A stretch of DNA of 64,000 nt from Limonium bicolor (lineage: Eukaryota; Streptophyta; Magnoliopsida; Caryophyllales; Plumbaginaceae), in assembly GCA_023374045.1 (NCBI GenBank), contig CM041779.1, positions 143,604,294 through 143,668,293 on the forward strand. Reading direction: 5' to 3'. Shown here in pieces: positions 32,174 through 44,059 of the stretch (positions within the stretch are counted from its first letter, which is position 1; each line of letters begins with the position of its first letter). The position numbers were made by a program, and so were the translations under genes. Under the pieces are notes generated by a model. The model searched no databases and had not been told where the DNA came from. It was given only the letters and a program-made list of their open reading frames with translations.

Positions 32174-32267
32174 CTATATTTAGGGTGTCAGTTATGCCCC
32201 GCCAATTAAATTCACAACTCATTAACACATCGTACACACTTATTCACATTACACTGTAGTTCTTTAC
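32174..32267 (-). other. Candidate intron 1 in gag (94 nt)
   Basis: The donor is TTGCAG|GTAAAG (exon ends 32268) and the acceptor AATATAG|GAGTGC (exon starts 32173), with a CTGAC branch-site-like motif upstream of the acceptor. Removal joins two gag frames in phase 0 without a stop. It is AT-rich, contains stops in the gag frame, and is near the minimal plant intron length. Confidence 0.65.
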
Positions 32268-33126
32268 CTGCAAAGTGGTATATCCAGTAGGCCCCATGCC
32301 GTAGCGTAGGCGATAGTTCAGTCCGTTGTAGAAACGGTTCACAAGGATCCGGTCTGAGTAACCCAGATCCGGTAGCAGGTGGATAAGTCCGATGAAGGCT
32401 GAGTAGTACTCATCTACCGTCATCTTATCCCCTTGCCTCAGATTGTCCAACTCCAGGCGCTTGGCCTCTTGCACATGTATAGGGTAGTATTTGGCTCGCA
32501 GCAGAGCCGTGTACTCCCTCCACTGAAAGGTCGGGTCAGCAACTCTGCCCTCTCGCACAAGCTTCCACCAGTTTTGTGCCGAGCCCTTCAAGTAGTAAGC
32601 AGCAAGTCGTACCTTGACCTGCTCAGGTGGTGCTAGGGTTTCGAAGGCGGTCTCCATTTCGGAGATGTATGCCTCGAGCTTACGGGGATCGGTCTCCCCA
32701 CTGAATGAGGGCGGCCTCAGATCAGCCAACGCCTTGACCCAATTGGTCTCTCGTGGCGGTGGTGGTGGTGGCTGAACTCCGGCTGTTGCCCTTGCTGTAT
32801 AGCAGCAACCAAATCGGGTACCAGCTGAGCTACGGCGGCTGCAACTGCCTCAGCCATGGTCTGTGCCGTAGTATCATCACCCTGGTCACCCATACCTCCA
32901 GTACCGCGCCCGCGGCCTCTACCTCGTGGTCTACCTGCCATCTGAATTCATGTGAACATCTCATTAGCATTATGCTTGCACACTTATCGGTCCAACGATT
33001 GTAACGCTTCCCGATAATAAGGTATCTCCACACTTAGTTAGTGGTCAACCTTTCCAAATCCGTTCACTTAGGTATCTGTAGTTAGGTTTCCTAACTCGGT
33101 ATATCCCTAAGCTCGGTATTCTAGTC

Positions 33127-33154
33127 ATCAGAGCGATACTTCGCTCTGATACCA
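33127..33154 (-). promoter_or_regulatory. E3 primer binding site (tRNA-iMet) within a hairpin
   Basis: On the minus strand TGGTATCAGAGCG (33154-33142) starts five bases after the LTR end. ATCAGAGCGA pairs perfectly over 10 bp with TCGCTCTGAT around a 4-base loop (33150-33127), burying most of the primer site. Confidence 0.93.
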
Positions 33155-33525
33155 CTTTTTGTAACACCCCTACTACGCACAACACATTGCTTGGAATCGC
33201 AGCGGAAAATAAACAACTAACAGTAACTAAACGAATGGTGCTACAATGCCGTCAACCACCCACGTGGCTAACAAGGCTGAATAAATACAATTGTACCGGT
33301 CTGATGATCAGACTCCCGAGCATAGAACTAATAACCATATATATACATCAACATAATACCGAGTGTTTACATAATCCTTCACTGTATACCGTCACTGTAA
33401 ACCAACATAATCAAGTATATAACAAGCCACGGGAGCACAGGCGCAACCCGGGCAACATCCAAAAGTACTCCAAAAGTAAACTACTCTCTAGGATCTAGAG
33501 CCACTCTGCTTCTTCGATCCTCATC

Positions 33526-33576
33526 CTGCAGTATAAGAAATATGGATCCCCCGAGGGGGTCAGCAACCCTTGGCTG
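33526..33576 (-). promoter_or_regulatory. Double hairpin and CAG end in E3 U5
   Basis: On the minus strand a CAGC / GCTG hairpin (33576-33561) is followed by CCCCCTCGGGGG (33559-33548) and a T-rich stretch ending TACTGCAG at 33526. Order and distance from the LTR end match E2. Confidence 0.4.
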
Positions 33577-34558
33577 GCATGGTTAACGCGCAGCCCATCG
33601 ACTACCGGAATGCGCGCAACTATTTGTCATGATGACATGGTATTTATTTTAAACACACAATTCATACATATATAACATAACACGGGTATTGTACACATCA
33701 TAACACACAACACACACATACAATTCCTTTTAGGAAGAGAACCAACACAGTTAGTCCCCACTGAGAGCCTAGAGAATGTTGCCACGCTCATACTTAGCTC
33801 GTTACATAACTCGTTACCGTCCTTTAGATTGAACGGTTAACTTAACACAAGGTGCCTCGGATATAGTGATCCAAGCACACCGAAATAACACATAGTATGC
33901 CCCTGTGGCCCGACGTGAGTCAGTAAAATAGCCTTGGTTAAGCTAAAGGGAAGGTTAGAAACCAAATTGGAAACTTAACCATAACATACAGAGAGAATCG
34001 AACCGGTTATGACATCGACTCCCATACTCACACGCGTGGCCGGAACAGACCGGACTCCTCACTTCCCCTGTTAGCCCTTGTTAGTAGTTCATCATTGAAC
34101 TCAACAAACAATCCACAATAATAGGTCAAGTCTTGTTAGACACACACAAGGGGAGAGAGAGCCATACTTAACAACATAATAATATTTAACAACTGTAAAC
34201 TCTTTACATTTAATCTTACAAAGTCATAAACACACAGAAAAACAAACAACACACAAGCCGGTGTAAACCGGTAGGCAACAGACTGCAAGAAAACCATACC
34301 TTGGTCCTTGCCTTGACTGGTTTCCACCTTGAGAGGTTCCTAAACACATTAGTAACGTCGGTTAATTAACGCACTAGTCCACTGTCACATTAACTACTTC
34401 ACATTTCTAGTTATCACATTTCACATTTTGTCTTAACTTCCCATCTTTTAAAATGTCATTATAACACTCCTAACATGTCTTATGTAACCTTATAATATCA
34501 TTCCTAACTTATCCCTATCATTAGACATCATTTAAATACCTAAAAACCAAGTTTTATA

Positions 34559-34741
34559 GTGGTCCGGGACTTGGTCCCTAGCTTAGGTCCCGGACCACAT
34601 GCTAACTCAGCTCTGGGGTAATTCAGGGGGTGGTCCGGGTCCTTGTACAAGACCCAAGTCCCGGACCACATTGTTATGTGACCCTCGGCCTATTTTACAC
34701 CCCTGGTCCGGGACTTTAACCAGCACCTAGGTCCCGGACCA
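34559..34741. repeat. GC-rich hairpin array in E3 5' LTR
   Basis: Three hairpins have arms of the type TGGTCCGGGAC / GTCCCGGACCA, at 34559-34598, 34630-34669 and 34704-34741, about 70 bp apart. The middle one differs within its arms and loop. They lie about 1.4 kb before the LTR end, close to the position of the E2 array. Confidence 0.88.
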
Positions 34742-37277
34742 ACCTACAGAATTGATAAAATGTCATTTTTCAAATGTTGTTACCTTAGTTCTCCACCTCC
34801 ATTAATTGTATAACTTTACCAAGTGTTCCTAGGTATATTCTAATGTCTAGATATCATCTTAAACACACCTAAATCCATGTTCACTTGTTACTCATTTTTT
34901 TTTTCCTATAAATTCACTAACACTTATAACACTTTACATTAGGTTTCTAAATGATGTTTCTTACCTAAGAAAACTACTATCCCAAAATGCTTTCTCCTTA
35001 TTTCAACATCATCTCTTAAGCACCATTTCTTACCAACCTAAACCCTAGTTGATATCTAAGTCATTCTTGTTTACCTAGAACACCTTAAGACCTAGTTTCT
35101 TTTCTTGTACAACACTTAGTCATTTCCTAACACCTCTAACTCACCAAACCTTATGTAAACACTTAGAACTTCTTGCTTCTTACCTAAATTTTGACATGGA
35201 TTCCCCTAGAACATTACTAAGCCTAAACACTTTGTTTTCTCCATTAAACACACAAAAACACCTAGAATCAACAAGAACACTCTCATACACAACTTCACCA
35301 ATTTACACTACATCACAATATAGTGCATAATTTAAATTGCATGGCACTTAGGTCCTTAAAATGCATGGCTCTTAGGCCCTTAAGATGCATAAATCATAAA
35401 CACTGAATTTCCACAATATATATTTGCCTTTAACCTGCAAATACACTCACACAACACATATGCCTTTTACTAAGCTCTTGAGAACACTTTACTAAGTCAT
35501 TCACCATTTGCTCTTTAGGTAGTTTTAATAAGCATTTATAAGCTCATTTCTCCTAAGGCATTAAACCACATTTGGTTAGTAGATTTACCTCTTTTCCAAA
35601 ACACTTCCTTCTTGTTTCCTTACAAAACCGTATGGTATTTTGATTCCTTGTCAAGTTCTAGACAATATACAAACACATAATGAGTATTCAAGCTTTGAGC
35701 TTCATCTCATTGTAAACCCTAATTTACATTGTTTCAAAAACATTAATGTAGTTGTTTTACCTTGATCTTTGAAGAGAGTTTGAATATATGACAAGAGAGG
35801 ACTCCACCTAGTCCATGAAGAGTTGAAATGAAGCTAGAACAAAGTCACACAAAGAGCTATATCAATGTGTATTTTCGGTCAAGGTAAGAACATGGAGGAA
35901 ACATGATTTTTCTTTGAGATTCCTTACCTAGAAGCAAAGGAGAGTAATAATATGTCAAAATACAAGCTCAAGCTCCTCCAATGGTGGAACACCTTGGCAC
36001 CGAAATGGGGCTCTTGGAGTTTTGAGAAGATAGGAATGAAGAGCTTGATGAGAGGAAGAGATTGGTGGTCTTAGAATTTGATTTGGACAAGTGAGCTTGA
36101 TTTAGCAAGAGGTCAAAGATGGAGTTTCTATGGTGGTAGTAGTATTACCGTGAGAGAACAAAGAAGAGAGGTAGAAGATGGTGTTTGGAACCGTGGGAAT
36201 GAAGGAAAGAAATGAGAATGAAGATAGAACTTGCTTTTAAGGAGATATTTGTAGTATAAAGTAAAAAGTAGTTTTATTAGTTTTCTTTACTTACTTATTA
36301 TATTAACTAGAGAGTGGTGAGTCACCACACTTAGAAAAACCGGCCCCCTTTATTAGTATGAGGGTATTTTAGTCTTTGTTTGTCAATTTAATTACTTAAT
36401 ACAACATATGTTATAAACTAGCTATAAAAATCACTATTCACCTAAACAAGGCACTTAGAAGTGAAATTTTTGATTTCCCATTAATATAGCCACCCAAATG
36501 TGATACTATATAGTACACATATATATTTAAGAGTAATGATGGACATTTAGCCACTCAAAACTCATTTACAAGACAATTTTTCAAAAATGTGCTTTAAGAC
36601 TCCTTAAAGCACATTTTGTGTTTAAACTTGTTTTCAAGCTTGGTTTTCTTTGGTAATTGGTTTAATAATTCATTAGTATATAAATGAGGTCTTGGTAAGT
36701 TCATTAGGTCTTAACCAAGTTTATCCCAAGCTTAGAGCACATTTTGGCTCTTATTGACTTTAAAGCACATTTTGTGTTTTCTTTAGTTTAAATTTGTTTA
36801 CTAATGTTTCTAAGACTCTTTTAGTCTTATTACACCCTTTAAACAACATAACTAGGTTTGGGGTATTTCAGGTTCGCACTGGGTTACACCCCTTAGAAGT
36901 GGCAACGACCACGACTTCGGATTGGTGCCCGAGGAAACCTCGGTCTCCAATTGTCGGGATTGTCTTCTTTCAAAACCTTTTTAGAGAGATTCATTTAAAA
37001 GCCAAGGATAGGATTAGGACAAGGAGAGAGAAAGAGAGTGGATGAGGCGAGCTTTTCTGCCAAGCTAGCGCCAAGAAGAAGAATTGATGAATTCAAATGA
37101 GTATAGAATGAAGATTTGGGAAAAGTCTGAGGTTGAGTGAATGAACGAGACTTAGAGTCTGGTGGTTTGAAGTTTGTGGGAGCCGGAGAAGGTTTGTGTG
37201 TTGAGAGATATGAGAACCACCTTAGAAGGGGAAAATGGTTTTTTGTTTGGAACGGGGTCGCACCCTGGATGGGCTGC

Positions 37278-37484
37278 CTACGTACTCAACTCCCTGTTGA
37301 GATCAGACCTTACGTAGTTCAGTGACATTTAGGATGGCTGGGCTTTTTGAGGTGATCAATGGTTAGAAGTGGTTATTTGGAGGGGAGATACTCAAGTGCA
37401 AAAGGGTATTTGATTGATGTGGGGTCGCACCCTGTGTGGGTTGCCTACGTACTCAATTCCGTATTGAGATCAGACCTTACGTAG
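37278..37484. repeat. Two CTACGTA...TACGTAG nested hairpins, E4 3' LTR
   Basis: Copies at 37278-37317 and 37445-37484 follow GTCGCACCCTG. Outer arms are CTACGTA / TACGTAG. The inner stem is CTCAAC / GTTGAG in the first and CTCAAT / ATTGAG in the second, a paired change. Further copies are at 44020-44059 (interior), 49884-49923 and 50049-50088 (5' LTR). Confidence 0.8.
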
Positions 37485-37799
37485 TTCACTCCTTTTGGGG
37501 ATTTGGGAGTTTTGGGGTTTTGAAGGAATTGGGTTTTTGACCTTTTGGGTCTTTGAAGGGTCAAAGAGTTTTTGTGGTCTTTTGATGAGGTTTGACAAAT
37601 TGTCTGGTTCGTTTAGGAGCTTGAGGTGTGAGAGTCTGTGAGATGCTCAACTCTGTGAGACATTTAGATTCTTGAAATGATGAAGTCTGTGAGACGCTCT
37701 GGTCTTTGAGATGTTCGAGGCTAGAAAGGGCTATCAAATTTAAGAGGTTCGGCTTTTTGAGGAGCTAAGGATTTTTGAAGTGCTTGAATTTGATGAGTC

Positions 37800-38130
37800 T
37801 ATTGAGATGTTCGAATCTGTTGAACTGCAGAGACAATCGAGTCTGTTGAGCTGTTGAGACGGTCAAGCCTGTTGAGCTGCTGAGACGGTCGAGTCTGTTG
37901 AGCTGCTGAGACGGTCGAGTCTGTTGAGCTGCTGAGACGTTCGAGTCTGCTGAGCTATTGAGACGGTCGAGTCTGTTGAGCTGCTGAGACGGTCGAGTCT
38001 GTTGAGCTGCTGAGACGGTCGAGTCTGTTGAGCTGCTGAGACGTTCGAGTCTGCTGAGCTATTGAGACGGTCGAGTCTGTTGAGCTGCTGAGACGGTCGA
38101 GTCTGTTGAGCTGCTGAGACGTTTGGAGAT
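37800..38130. repeat. 26 bp minisatellite, E4 3' LTR
   Basis: About twelve copies of a 26 bp unit with core GAGACGGTCGAGTCTGTTGAG. Because 26 is not a multiple of three, the minus-strand frame cycles through all phases and gives a 26-residue Gln/Ser/Leu-rich repeat that should not be taken for a protein. The 5' LTR copy (about 50405-50735) is disrupted by many small indels. Confidence 0.92.
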
Positions 38131-38320
38131 TCGAGATGCTTGAGTTCTAAGGAGTTTGGAGTTTGATCTTGAAACTTTTGGAAGAATTTCAAATGCTTTG
38201 TGAGGTTGAAGTGTGTCTAATGAGTGTATGAAGAGTATAATGACATGTGAAGAGCTTTGATTTCGAAGAATTCATGAAGAATATCTGGTTTCGGAGTATG
38301 AGAGGATTGACTTTGACAGG

Positions 38321-38490
38321 TGTTTGATGAGAGAGTATGAGAGAGATTGATTTTGCAGTGTGTCTGATGAGAGAGTGTGAGAAGAATTGATTTTGAAGTG
38401 GTTTGATGAGAGAGTTTGATTTTGAAGTGTATTTGATGAGAGAGTTTGATTTTGAAGTGTGTTTGATGAGAGAGTTTGATTTTGAAGTGT
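38321..38490. repeat. 30 bp repeat, E4 3' LTR
   Basis: Three regular 30 bp units (38401-38490, GTTTGATGAGAGAGTTTGAT core) are preceded by longer diverged ones. The 5' LTR copy near 50930-51085 is shorter, so the array has changed length since insertion or in assembly. Confidence 0.85.
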
Positions 38491-41400
38491 GTTTGACTCG
38501 TTGGATTTTTTGAATTGATTTGGAATTGGATGATTGATTGATTGTGAATTTTATTCTGACTTTAGAGGATGATTTGGAAAATTTTAAAGGAAACGGGTAT
38601 TCCTCCCATGGACCGTGTCTAGGACCCGTATGCATTGAGGATACCCCGAACCTAGGGCTTCTCTAAAATGGGCAACCTAATTGGCTTGCTAGGGCCACCT
38701 ATTCCAGCTCGTTTGGCTGGTTATGGACCGAACCTGATCAAAATTAGATTTGGGCCAAGAGTTACATGGACCCAAACAGGATCAGTCCATACACTTACAA
38801 AATCATAGGCAAGAAATGATGAAATGATATGTAGAGATGAATTTCCAAGGCTATATAAACAAATGTACATGCGAACATGGATTTGAAAAGCTATCCAAAT
38901 AAAACAGATATATGTAAGAAAAGAATTCAGAATCTGTCTAAGTAATTATATACATGTGGACATGGATTTTGAAAGTTTAAGTTATATACGTATGAAATGA
39001 ATTTCGGAAGTAGTACGAAAATATATGTACAAAAACCAATCATCAAAGCTATCTAGGTAGCGAATCAGAATTATTCAAATCTAAAACTCCCAAAAACTAA
39101 CAAGATGAGTCCTACTGTATAGGTTGCTAACCAATTGTTAGTCTTATCCTATTTACTATCTTTCAATAGTCAATCAAAGGTTGAAAGTAAGAGAATAATA
39201 CAAGGGTCATGGGATGAAATCACAATAATGAATAAATCATAAGATTGCACCCGAAAGTAAAAACAGCAAAAGAATTACAAATTGATACAAATACAAATAA
39301 AAAAAAAACTTAGATAAAAAGCTGCTATGGGGGGTCGCATCGACGCCGCCTCACTTGAGCTGATAGGATCAGCAAGAAGTGCACCAACCGTTACACGTGT
39401 TTGAAGTGGAGACCCCGGTAGTCCAAGCCCAAAGTCCCATTTTTAGTCTTATAGCAATTCCCGTTCCACAAGCATTATGTACATGTCAAAGAACAAAGAC
39501 AAAGATATACGAGAGTATTAGTAATGAAATATAAGAGGGTTGGGGTGTGTGCAATGGGATCATACGGCCCCTCTCAATGGGAGGAAAGGGGGCAATCTAA
39601 TCATCTCCCACACCCCAACCGAGAACATAGAAAAGAGTTTCAAGCTGCCAGCAAATGCTATGAATTGTAAGATAAATCAAACATTAGGGTTGCTACGCAG
39701 ATTAATTCAACATCTCAGATTATGACTTAAACCGAAGTGTAGTATCAAAGGGATAAAGTTGTGAGTCATGTGGGATCATACCTAGAAGGCTTTATATCAT
39801 TTCCCTCTAAGATGAGGAATTAATAAGGACCAACCAGCCATTGAGTGATTTATCTAACAATTATAGCATAGGGCAACTATCACTCTATTCATGTTCTTGC
39901 CTAAGCACAAGGGACAAGTTATATGCTAGTCTCAAACAATTCCCAAACCCATATCAAAGCGTAAGGAGCAATTAGCTATCGAAGGCAGTTAAATCATAGT
40001 AAAGGTCAAAGGATAGAATTTCCAAACCCATAGAAGGTAGGCCCGACGCACAAGGGTATAGTCCATTTGCATGATCTGAAAACAAGCTACAAATTTAGCC
40101 AGAACAAATCAAGCCAAGCAAAGCCAGCCGAGTCTCATCATTTGCATATGTACCTCGGTGATGACACAGATAACATAGTGGTGAGCATACTGAATTGAAT
40201 AACCAATAGTAACGAACAAATGCTTAACTCATATTAAGCTCTCAACCGACACCCATGTGCAAGTTATGTGCTGAGACAAATGATTTCCAAACCAAATTCA
40301 ATGCGCAAGGGGGAAAATCTCACAATTAGCCAACGTTATCCAGCCTAGGGATTCCAAATGGAACGAGTCAAACTCATCCCAAACCAGATTGTATATGTAC
40401 TTCAGCTGTGCCACAAAGCAAGAGTTGTGAACAGATTTAAACAATATCAATTGGTAATGAGCATGTGCACGAAGCAAACTAAATTCCCAACCAACGTGGA
40501 TTACACAAGGTGTATGTAATTTAAAATCCAACATCAATAAGCCGCCAAATAGGATAGAGAATCGAGCTCACCAGCTCTAGCTCGACAAAATAAAATCCAT
40601 AAACAAGTCTGAACTAACCCGCTGAGCTAGGAGTCAAAATCAATTACCAAGTTAACAACTATATCACACCCGAATCACAGGTAATGCATTCTTAAATCTG
40701 AAACCATCAGCAATGAGCAAATTGAATGGGTCTCGCAAGTGGTTGGCAAGGTCCAGTTTTAACCAAGTTCAGACCTCAGAACTGTTCAATATACCAAAAT
40801 CACATACTCACGACAATGTCACACCATCGAAACCACATATGCCCACTGGTCAGAAAATGACTGGATAAATATCTTTTTCACTCATCGTAAGCACGCAGAT
40901 GGGGGTAAGTATGTTCTCCTGAAATCAAATGCTACGATACCAAAACGAAACTGGGACCCAGTCATGACAATGGGAAAGTGACTCCATCAGAGCAGAAATC
41001 GACCGAGACGGATCAACTTGGCATACTAAAAAAAATGAAGATCTTATTTAAGAGAAACCAGACATTAATGAATCCTGTGTTGAGGGGAAAGGCCGGAAAA
41101 CCCCATAAACAAACAGGATTCCAACACAATCCGAGTGAGCCTCTGTTGAGGTTGATGATGCCAAACTGGGAATGACGAAGATCAGTAGGATTGGGACTGA
41201 TGAAGTCGGGTCTGGGGTTCATGGTTGCGAGATCGAGTGCAGCGGTTGTCCATTATTGATGGAGAATCGAAAATGATGAGTCAACGGGAGACTGGGACAC
41301 CCGTATTTGAGATGGAGGCGCTGGAGGACTATGTTCTTTGGTTGCTAGTGAGTCGCTAAATTACCACGAGTTAGAGATTGGAGATGAAAAAAGATGTGGA

Positions 41401-42168
41401 AGACTGGGAATCACAAAGGCTATCTTTGTGCCTCGTTGAGGGAGAAGAAAGTGATGGTTAATCGAGAGAATGAAGAGAATAGGGAAGAGATGAAGAGGAG
41501 TTTTGTTTTCCTCGGTTTTTACTTTGAGATCGAGGAAGGAATTGGAGAATAGTGGGGGTTCTTTCTCAGTTGATGAGTGATCGTGATTGAAGATTCCAGG
41601 TGACGGCCGGGTCTTGGGATCTGTCCCTGTAGGGTTTTTGATTGCGGTTTTATAAAGAAGATTGGGGTTTCCTCCAGTGGCCATGGGCTTATTTGGATGT
41701 GGGTTAAAAAGAAGAAAATGGGCTGAAAGTAGTTGTGGGTTTAGGGAATTGGGCTAGGTCAGATTTTAACCAAGTGTGGATTGGGTTTGAAAGATGAAAA
41801 ATGAGTGTGTATAAACAGAAATGAAAATGAAAATACTAATGCTAATAGTAGAATAAAATAAAATATAACAAAAAGTGAATAGATGAATAAAAATAAAATA
41901 AATAAAATAAATAAATAGAATATAAACAAAACAAAATAAGATAGTAGAATAAGTGAATAAACAAAGGGGACGACCTTGAAACTGGACTATCGATGGAAAT
42001 TCATTTTTTGAAGAATTGTGTTTTTTTTTTGAAATTTTTGAAAAAGATTATAAAATGATGGTTTCGTCTTAGCACGCACGCTAATATGTTTTGAAAAAGA
42101 AAAAAGGCAATGACCCCTCTTATTATTTCGGAATTTGCTTTATGGGTTGAGAATTTTTGGTGTCTACA

Positions 42169-42181
42169 GATGGCTCCCCTT
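42169..42181 (-). promoter_or_regulatory. E4 polypurine tract
   Basis: On the minus strand AAGGGGAGCCATC lies directly before the LTR start TGTAGACACC, the expected place for plus-strand priming. Confidence 0.75.
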
Positions 42182-42301
42182 GATTCAATTCTGCAATAGA
42201 AGGCTTGCAGAATTGGATCAAGGTTGACGGGGCGCCAAAATTCTCACTGCGGTTTAGTGGTGCGTTGGGATGCGACCGTGAGTGTATGAATATGATTGGA
42301 A

Positions 42302-43094
42302 GTACGAGGACTTATGACGAGCCTCAGTTAGACCTCTTGACATCTAACCCTAGGACTTATGATGAGCCTAGGGTACTAACAATCCGGCTTGGTTTTAGGG
42401 TGCACGAGGGCTTAGGAGTGCCTCAACTGGACCTCTTGATATCCAGTCCTAGGGCTTATGACGGGCCTAGAATGCGATTGAGAGTACGAGGACTTAGGAG
42501 TGCCTCAACTAGACCTCTTGATATCTAGCTATAGGACTTATGACGAGCCTATAATACCAACAACCCGATTTGATTTAGGTGCATGAGGGCTTAGGAGTGC
42601 CTCAACTGGACCTCTTGATATCCAGTCCTAGGGCTTATGACGGGCCTAGAATGCGATTGAAAGTACGAGGACTTAGGAGTGCCTCAACTAGACCTCTTGA
42701 TATCTAGCTATAGGACTTATGATGAGCCTATAATACCAACAACCCGATTTGGTTTAAGGTGCACGAGGGCTTAGGAGTGCCTCAACTGGACCTCTTGATA
42801 TCCAGTCCTAGGGGTTATGACGGGCCTAGAATGCGATTGAAAGTACGAGGACTTAGGAGTGCCTCAACTAGACCTCTTGATATCTAGCTATAGGACTTAT
42901 GACGAGCCTATATACCAACAACCCGATTTGGTTTAAGGTGCACGAGGGCTTAGGAGTGCCTCAACTGGACCTCTTGATATCCAGTTCCTAGGCTTATGAC
43001 GGGCCTAGAATGCGATTGAAAGTATGAGGACTTAGGAGTGCCTCAACTAGACCTCTTGATATCTAGCTATAGGACTTATGATGAGCCTATAATA
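42302..43094. repeat. ~180 bp tandem array with paired hairpins, E4 3' UTR
   Basis: Units begin at 42302, 42484, 42663, 42843 and 43022, period 179-182 bp. Each is a dimer of two half-units sharing CTTAGGAGTGCCTCAACT. Each half-unit has two hairpins. One is ACTGGA / TCCAGT or CTAGA / TCTAG around CCTCTTGATA. The other is TATAGG / CCTATA or CCTAGG / CCTAGG around ACTTATGACGAG. The array is next to the polypurine tract, a place where Tat/Ogre elements are known to carry variable tandem repeats. Confidence 0.9.
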
Positions 43095-43329
43095 CTTTGA
43101 TGGAGTTGTACGAAACTCGCCGCGGTGAAAGGTTGATCTGAAGATGACTTTGATTGTGGATTGATTTGGGATGGATGCTTTTCGGTTGCTCCTGTGAGGG
43201 ATGTGATAGATGTTGCCCTGGGCTTTGCCAATGTGGGACTCATGTTTCGATTTTGCTTTGACAGTCTCGCCCGATGTGCACTGTAGTTTCGGGATCCAGT
43301 AGAACTCTTGGCTCCAGAGTTCGAGATGG

Positions 43330-43560
43330 CTCCGATTTGATATGTGATTCCCTTGTGAGCAACGACTCTGGGATTGTTGGTGGGTTCGGGTTCGATATGA
43401 TCTGAGGGCTCCGGTATGATCGGATGGCTCCAGTTTGATCTGTGGCTCCCTTGTGAGCAACGACTGGGATGGTTGATGGGTTCGGGTTCGATATGATCTG
43501 AGGGCTCCGGTATGATCGGATGGCTCCAGTTTGATCTGTGATTCCTTGTGAGCAACGGCT
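43330..43560. repeat. ~100 bp tandem repeat in E4 interior
   Basis: Three copies share TTGTGAGCAACG (near 43351, 43452 and 43547) and GGTTCGGGTTCGATATGATC in two of them. Minus-strand frames across it show a repeated peptide, which is a by-product. Confidence 0.8.
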
Positions 43561-44019
43561 CTGGGATGGTGGGTGGGTTTTGAATCGAAAGGGGATTTTC
43601 AGGATCGTTGGTGGGTTTCGATTTGGGTGAAGATTTTCGGGATGGCTGGTGGGTTTCGATCTGGTTAGAGTTGTTCGGGATGGCTGGTGAATTTTGCTTT
43701 GCTTCGGGATTTTCTGGGTGGTGTGGGACTCCAACAATGGATTTATCGTGGTTTGATGAGGTTTTTGATGGCTCCAGAAATGGAATGACTGTGATTTGAA
43801 GGGTTTGTTGTGGATTTGTAGTGGGTGAATGGTTTTACAAGGGTAGGTGAATGGCTAAACACGGTTTTATGGCTTTAGGGTAGTCCCCATCATGGTTCCA
43901 GGATCTTCAGGGATGGCTCCGGGATGACTTTGTATCGGTTGAGCATGACGATGCATTAGCTGGAACGAGGGGGAAAGGGAGAGATTCGCTTTGAGGTGGT
44001 CGCACCCTGGGCGGGCTGC

Positions 44020-44059
44020 CTACGTACTCAATTCCATATTGAGATCAGACCATACGTAG
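44020..44059. repeat. Internal copy of the CTACGTA nested hairpin
   Basis: Same architecture as in the LTRs: outer CTACGTA / TACGTAG, inner CTCAAT / ATTGAG, preceded by GGTCGCACCCTGGGCGGGC. It lies outside the LTRs, so the module has been duplicated within the element. Confidence 0.8.

Larger units (their letters stand above)
31480..32941 (-). pseudogene. E3 gag, with two intron-like interruptions
   Basis: Gag forms the particle coat and binds element RNA. The start ATG at 32941 is followed by an Arg/Gly-rich N-terminus (GRPRGRGRGRGTGG). A capsid domain follows, readable from 32729: PPSFSGETDPRKLEAYI, WWKLVREG, YYPIHVQEAKRLEL. A one-base slip lies near 32780 in a proline-rich linker. After two GT-AG segments the C-terminal part has zinc knuckles. 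One is intact (CRYCKKMGHRDHEC). The first lacks its second Cys (CKWYNGDHPGKDC). A TAA at 31482-31480 ends gag. Leader from primer site to ATG is about 200 nt. Confidence 0.88.
25721..36870 (-). mobile_element. E3, Tekay/Del-like chromovirus carrying an AlkB frame
   Basis: On the minus strand the order is 5' LTR (36870-33160), primer site, gag, AlkB-type dioxygenase frame, protease, RT, RNase H, integrase with chromodomain-like tail, polypurine tract, and 3' LTR (26796-25721, cut short by E2). The integrase-RNase H order and the tail fit Ty3/gypsy chromoviruses of the Tekay/Del type. The polyprotein is broken by several frameshifts. The element was inserted into the 3' LTR of E4, because E4 sequence resumes at 36871. 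It is the only coding element in the window. Confidence 0.93.
33160..36870 (-). repeat. E3 5' LTR
   Basis: This 3711 bp LTR starts (minus strand) TGAAATACCCCAAAC at 36870 and ends GGTGTTACA at 33160. The first ~1.06 kb (36870-35812) is duplicated in the truncated 3' LTR. It contains a GC hairpin array (34559-34741) and a U5 double hairpin (33526-33576). No frame in it is convincing as a gene. Beyond 36870 the sequence is E4 LTR; the expected target duplication (GGTTC) cannot be checked because the other side is missing. Confidence 0.93.
36871..42168 (-). repeat. E4 3' LTR, truncated
   Basis: It matches 49481-54753 almost base for base outside internal repeats. About 365 bp of the LTR end is missing because E3 inserted there. 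It contains two structured hairpins (37278-37317, 37445-37484), a 26 bp minisatellite (37800-38130) and a 30 bp repeat (38321-38490). Repeat-derived frames near 37863-38635 and the other short frames are not genes. An AT-rich stretch at 41820-41950 is built of AATAAA-like words. Confidence 0.92.

Noticed and set aside
37863..38192. Gln/Ser/Leu repeat protein on the minus strand
   Set aside because: Produced by a 26 bp minisatellite that cycles through all frames; the matching frame in the other LTR is broken.
43240..43737. 165-codon repetitive frame in E4
   Set aside because: Repeat-derived, with overlapping repetitive frames in other phases; no retroelement motif.
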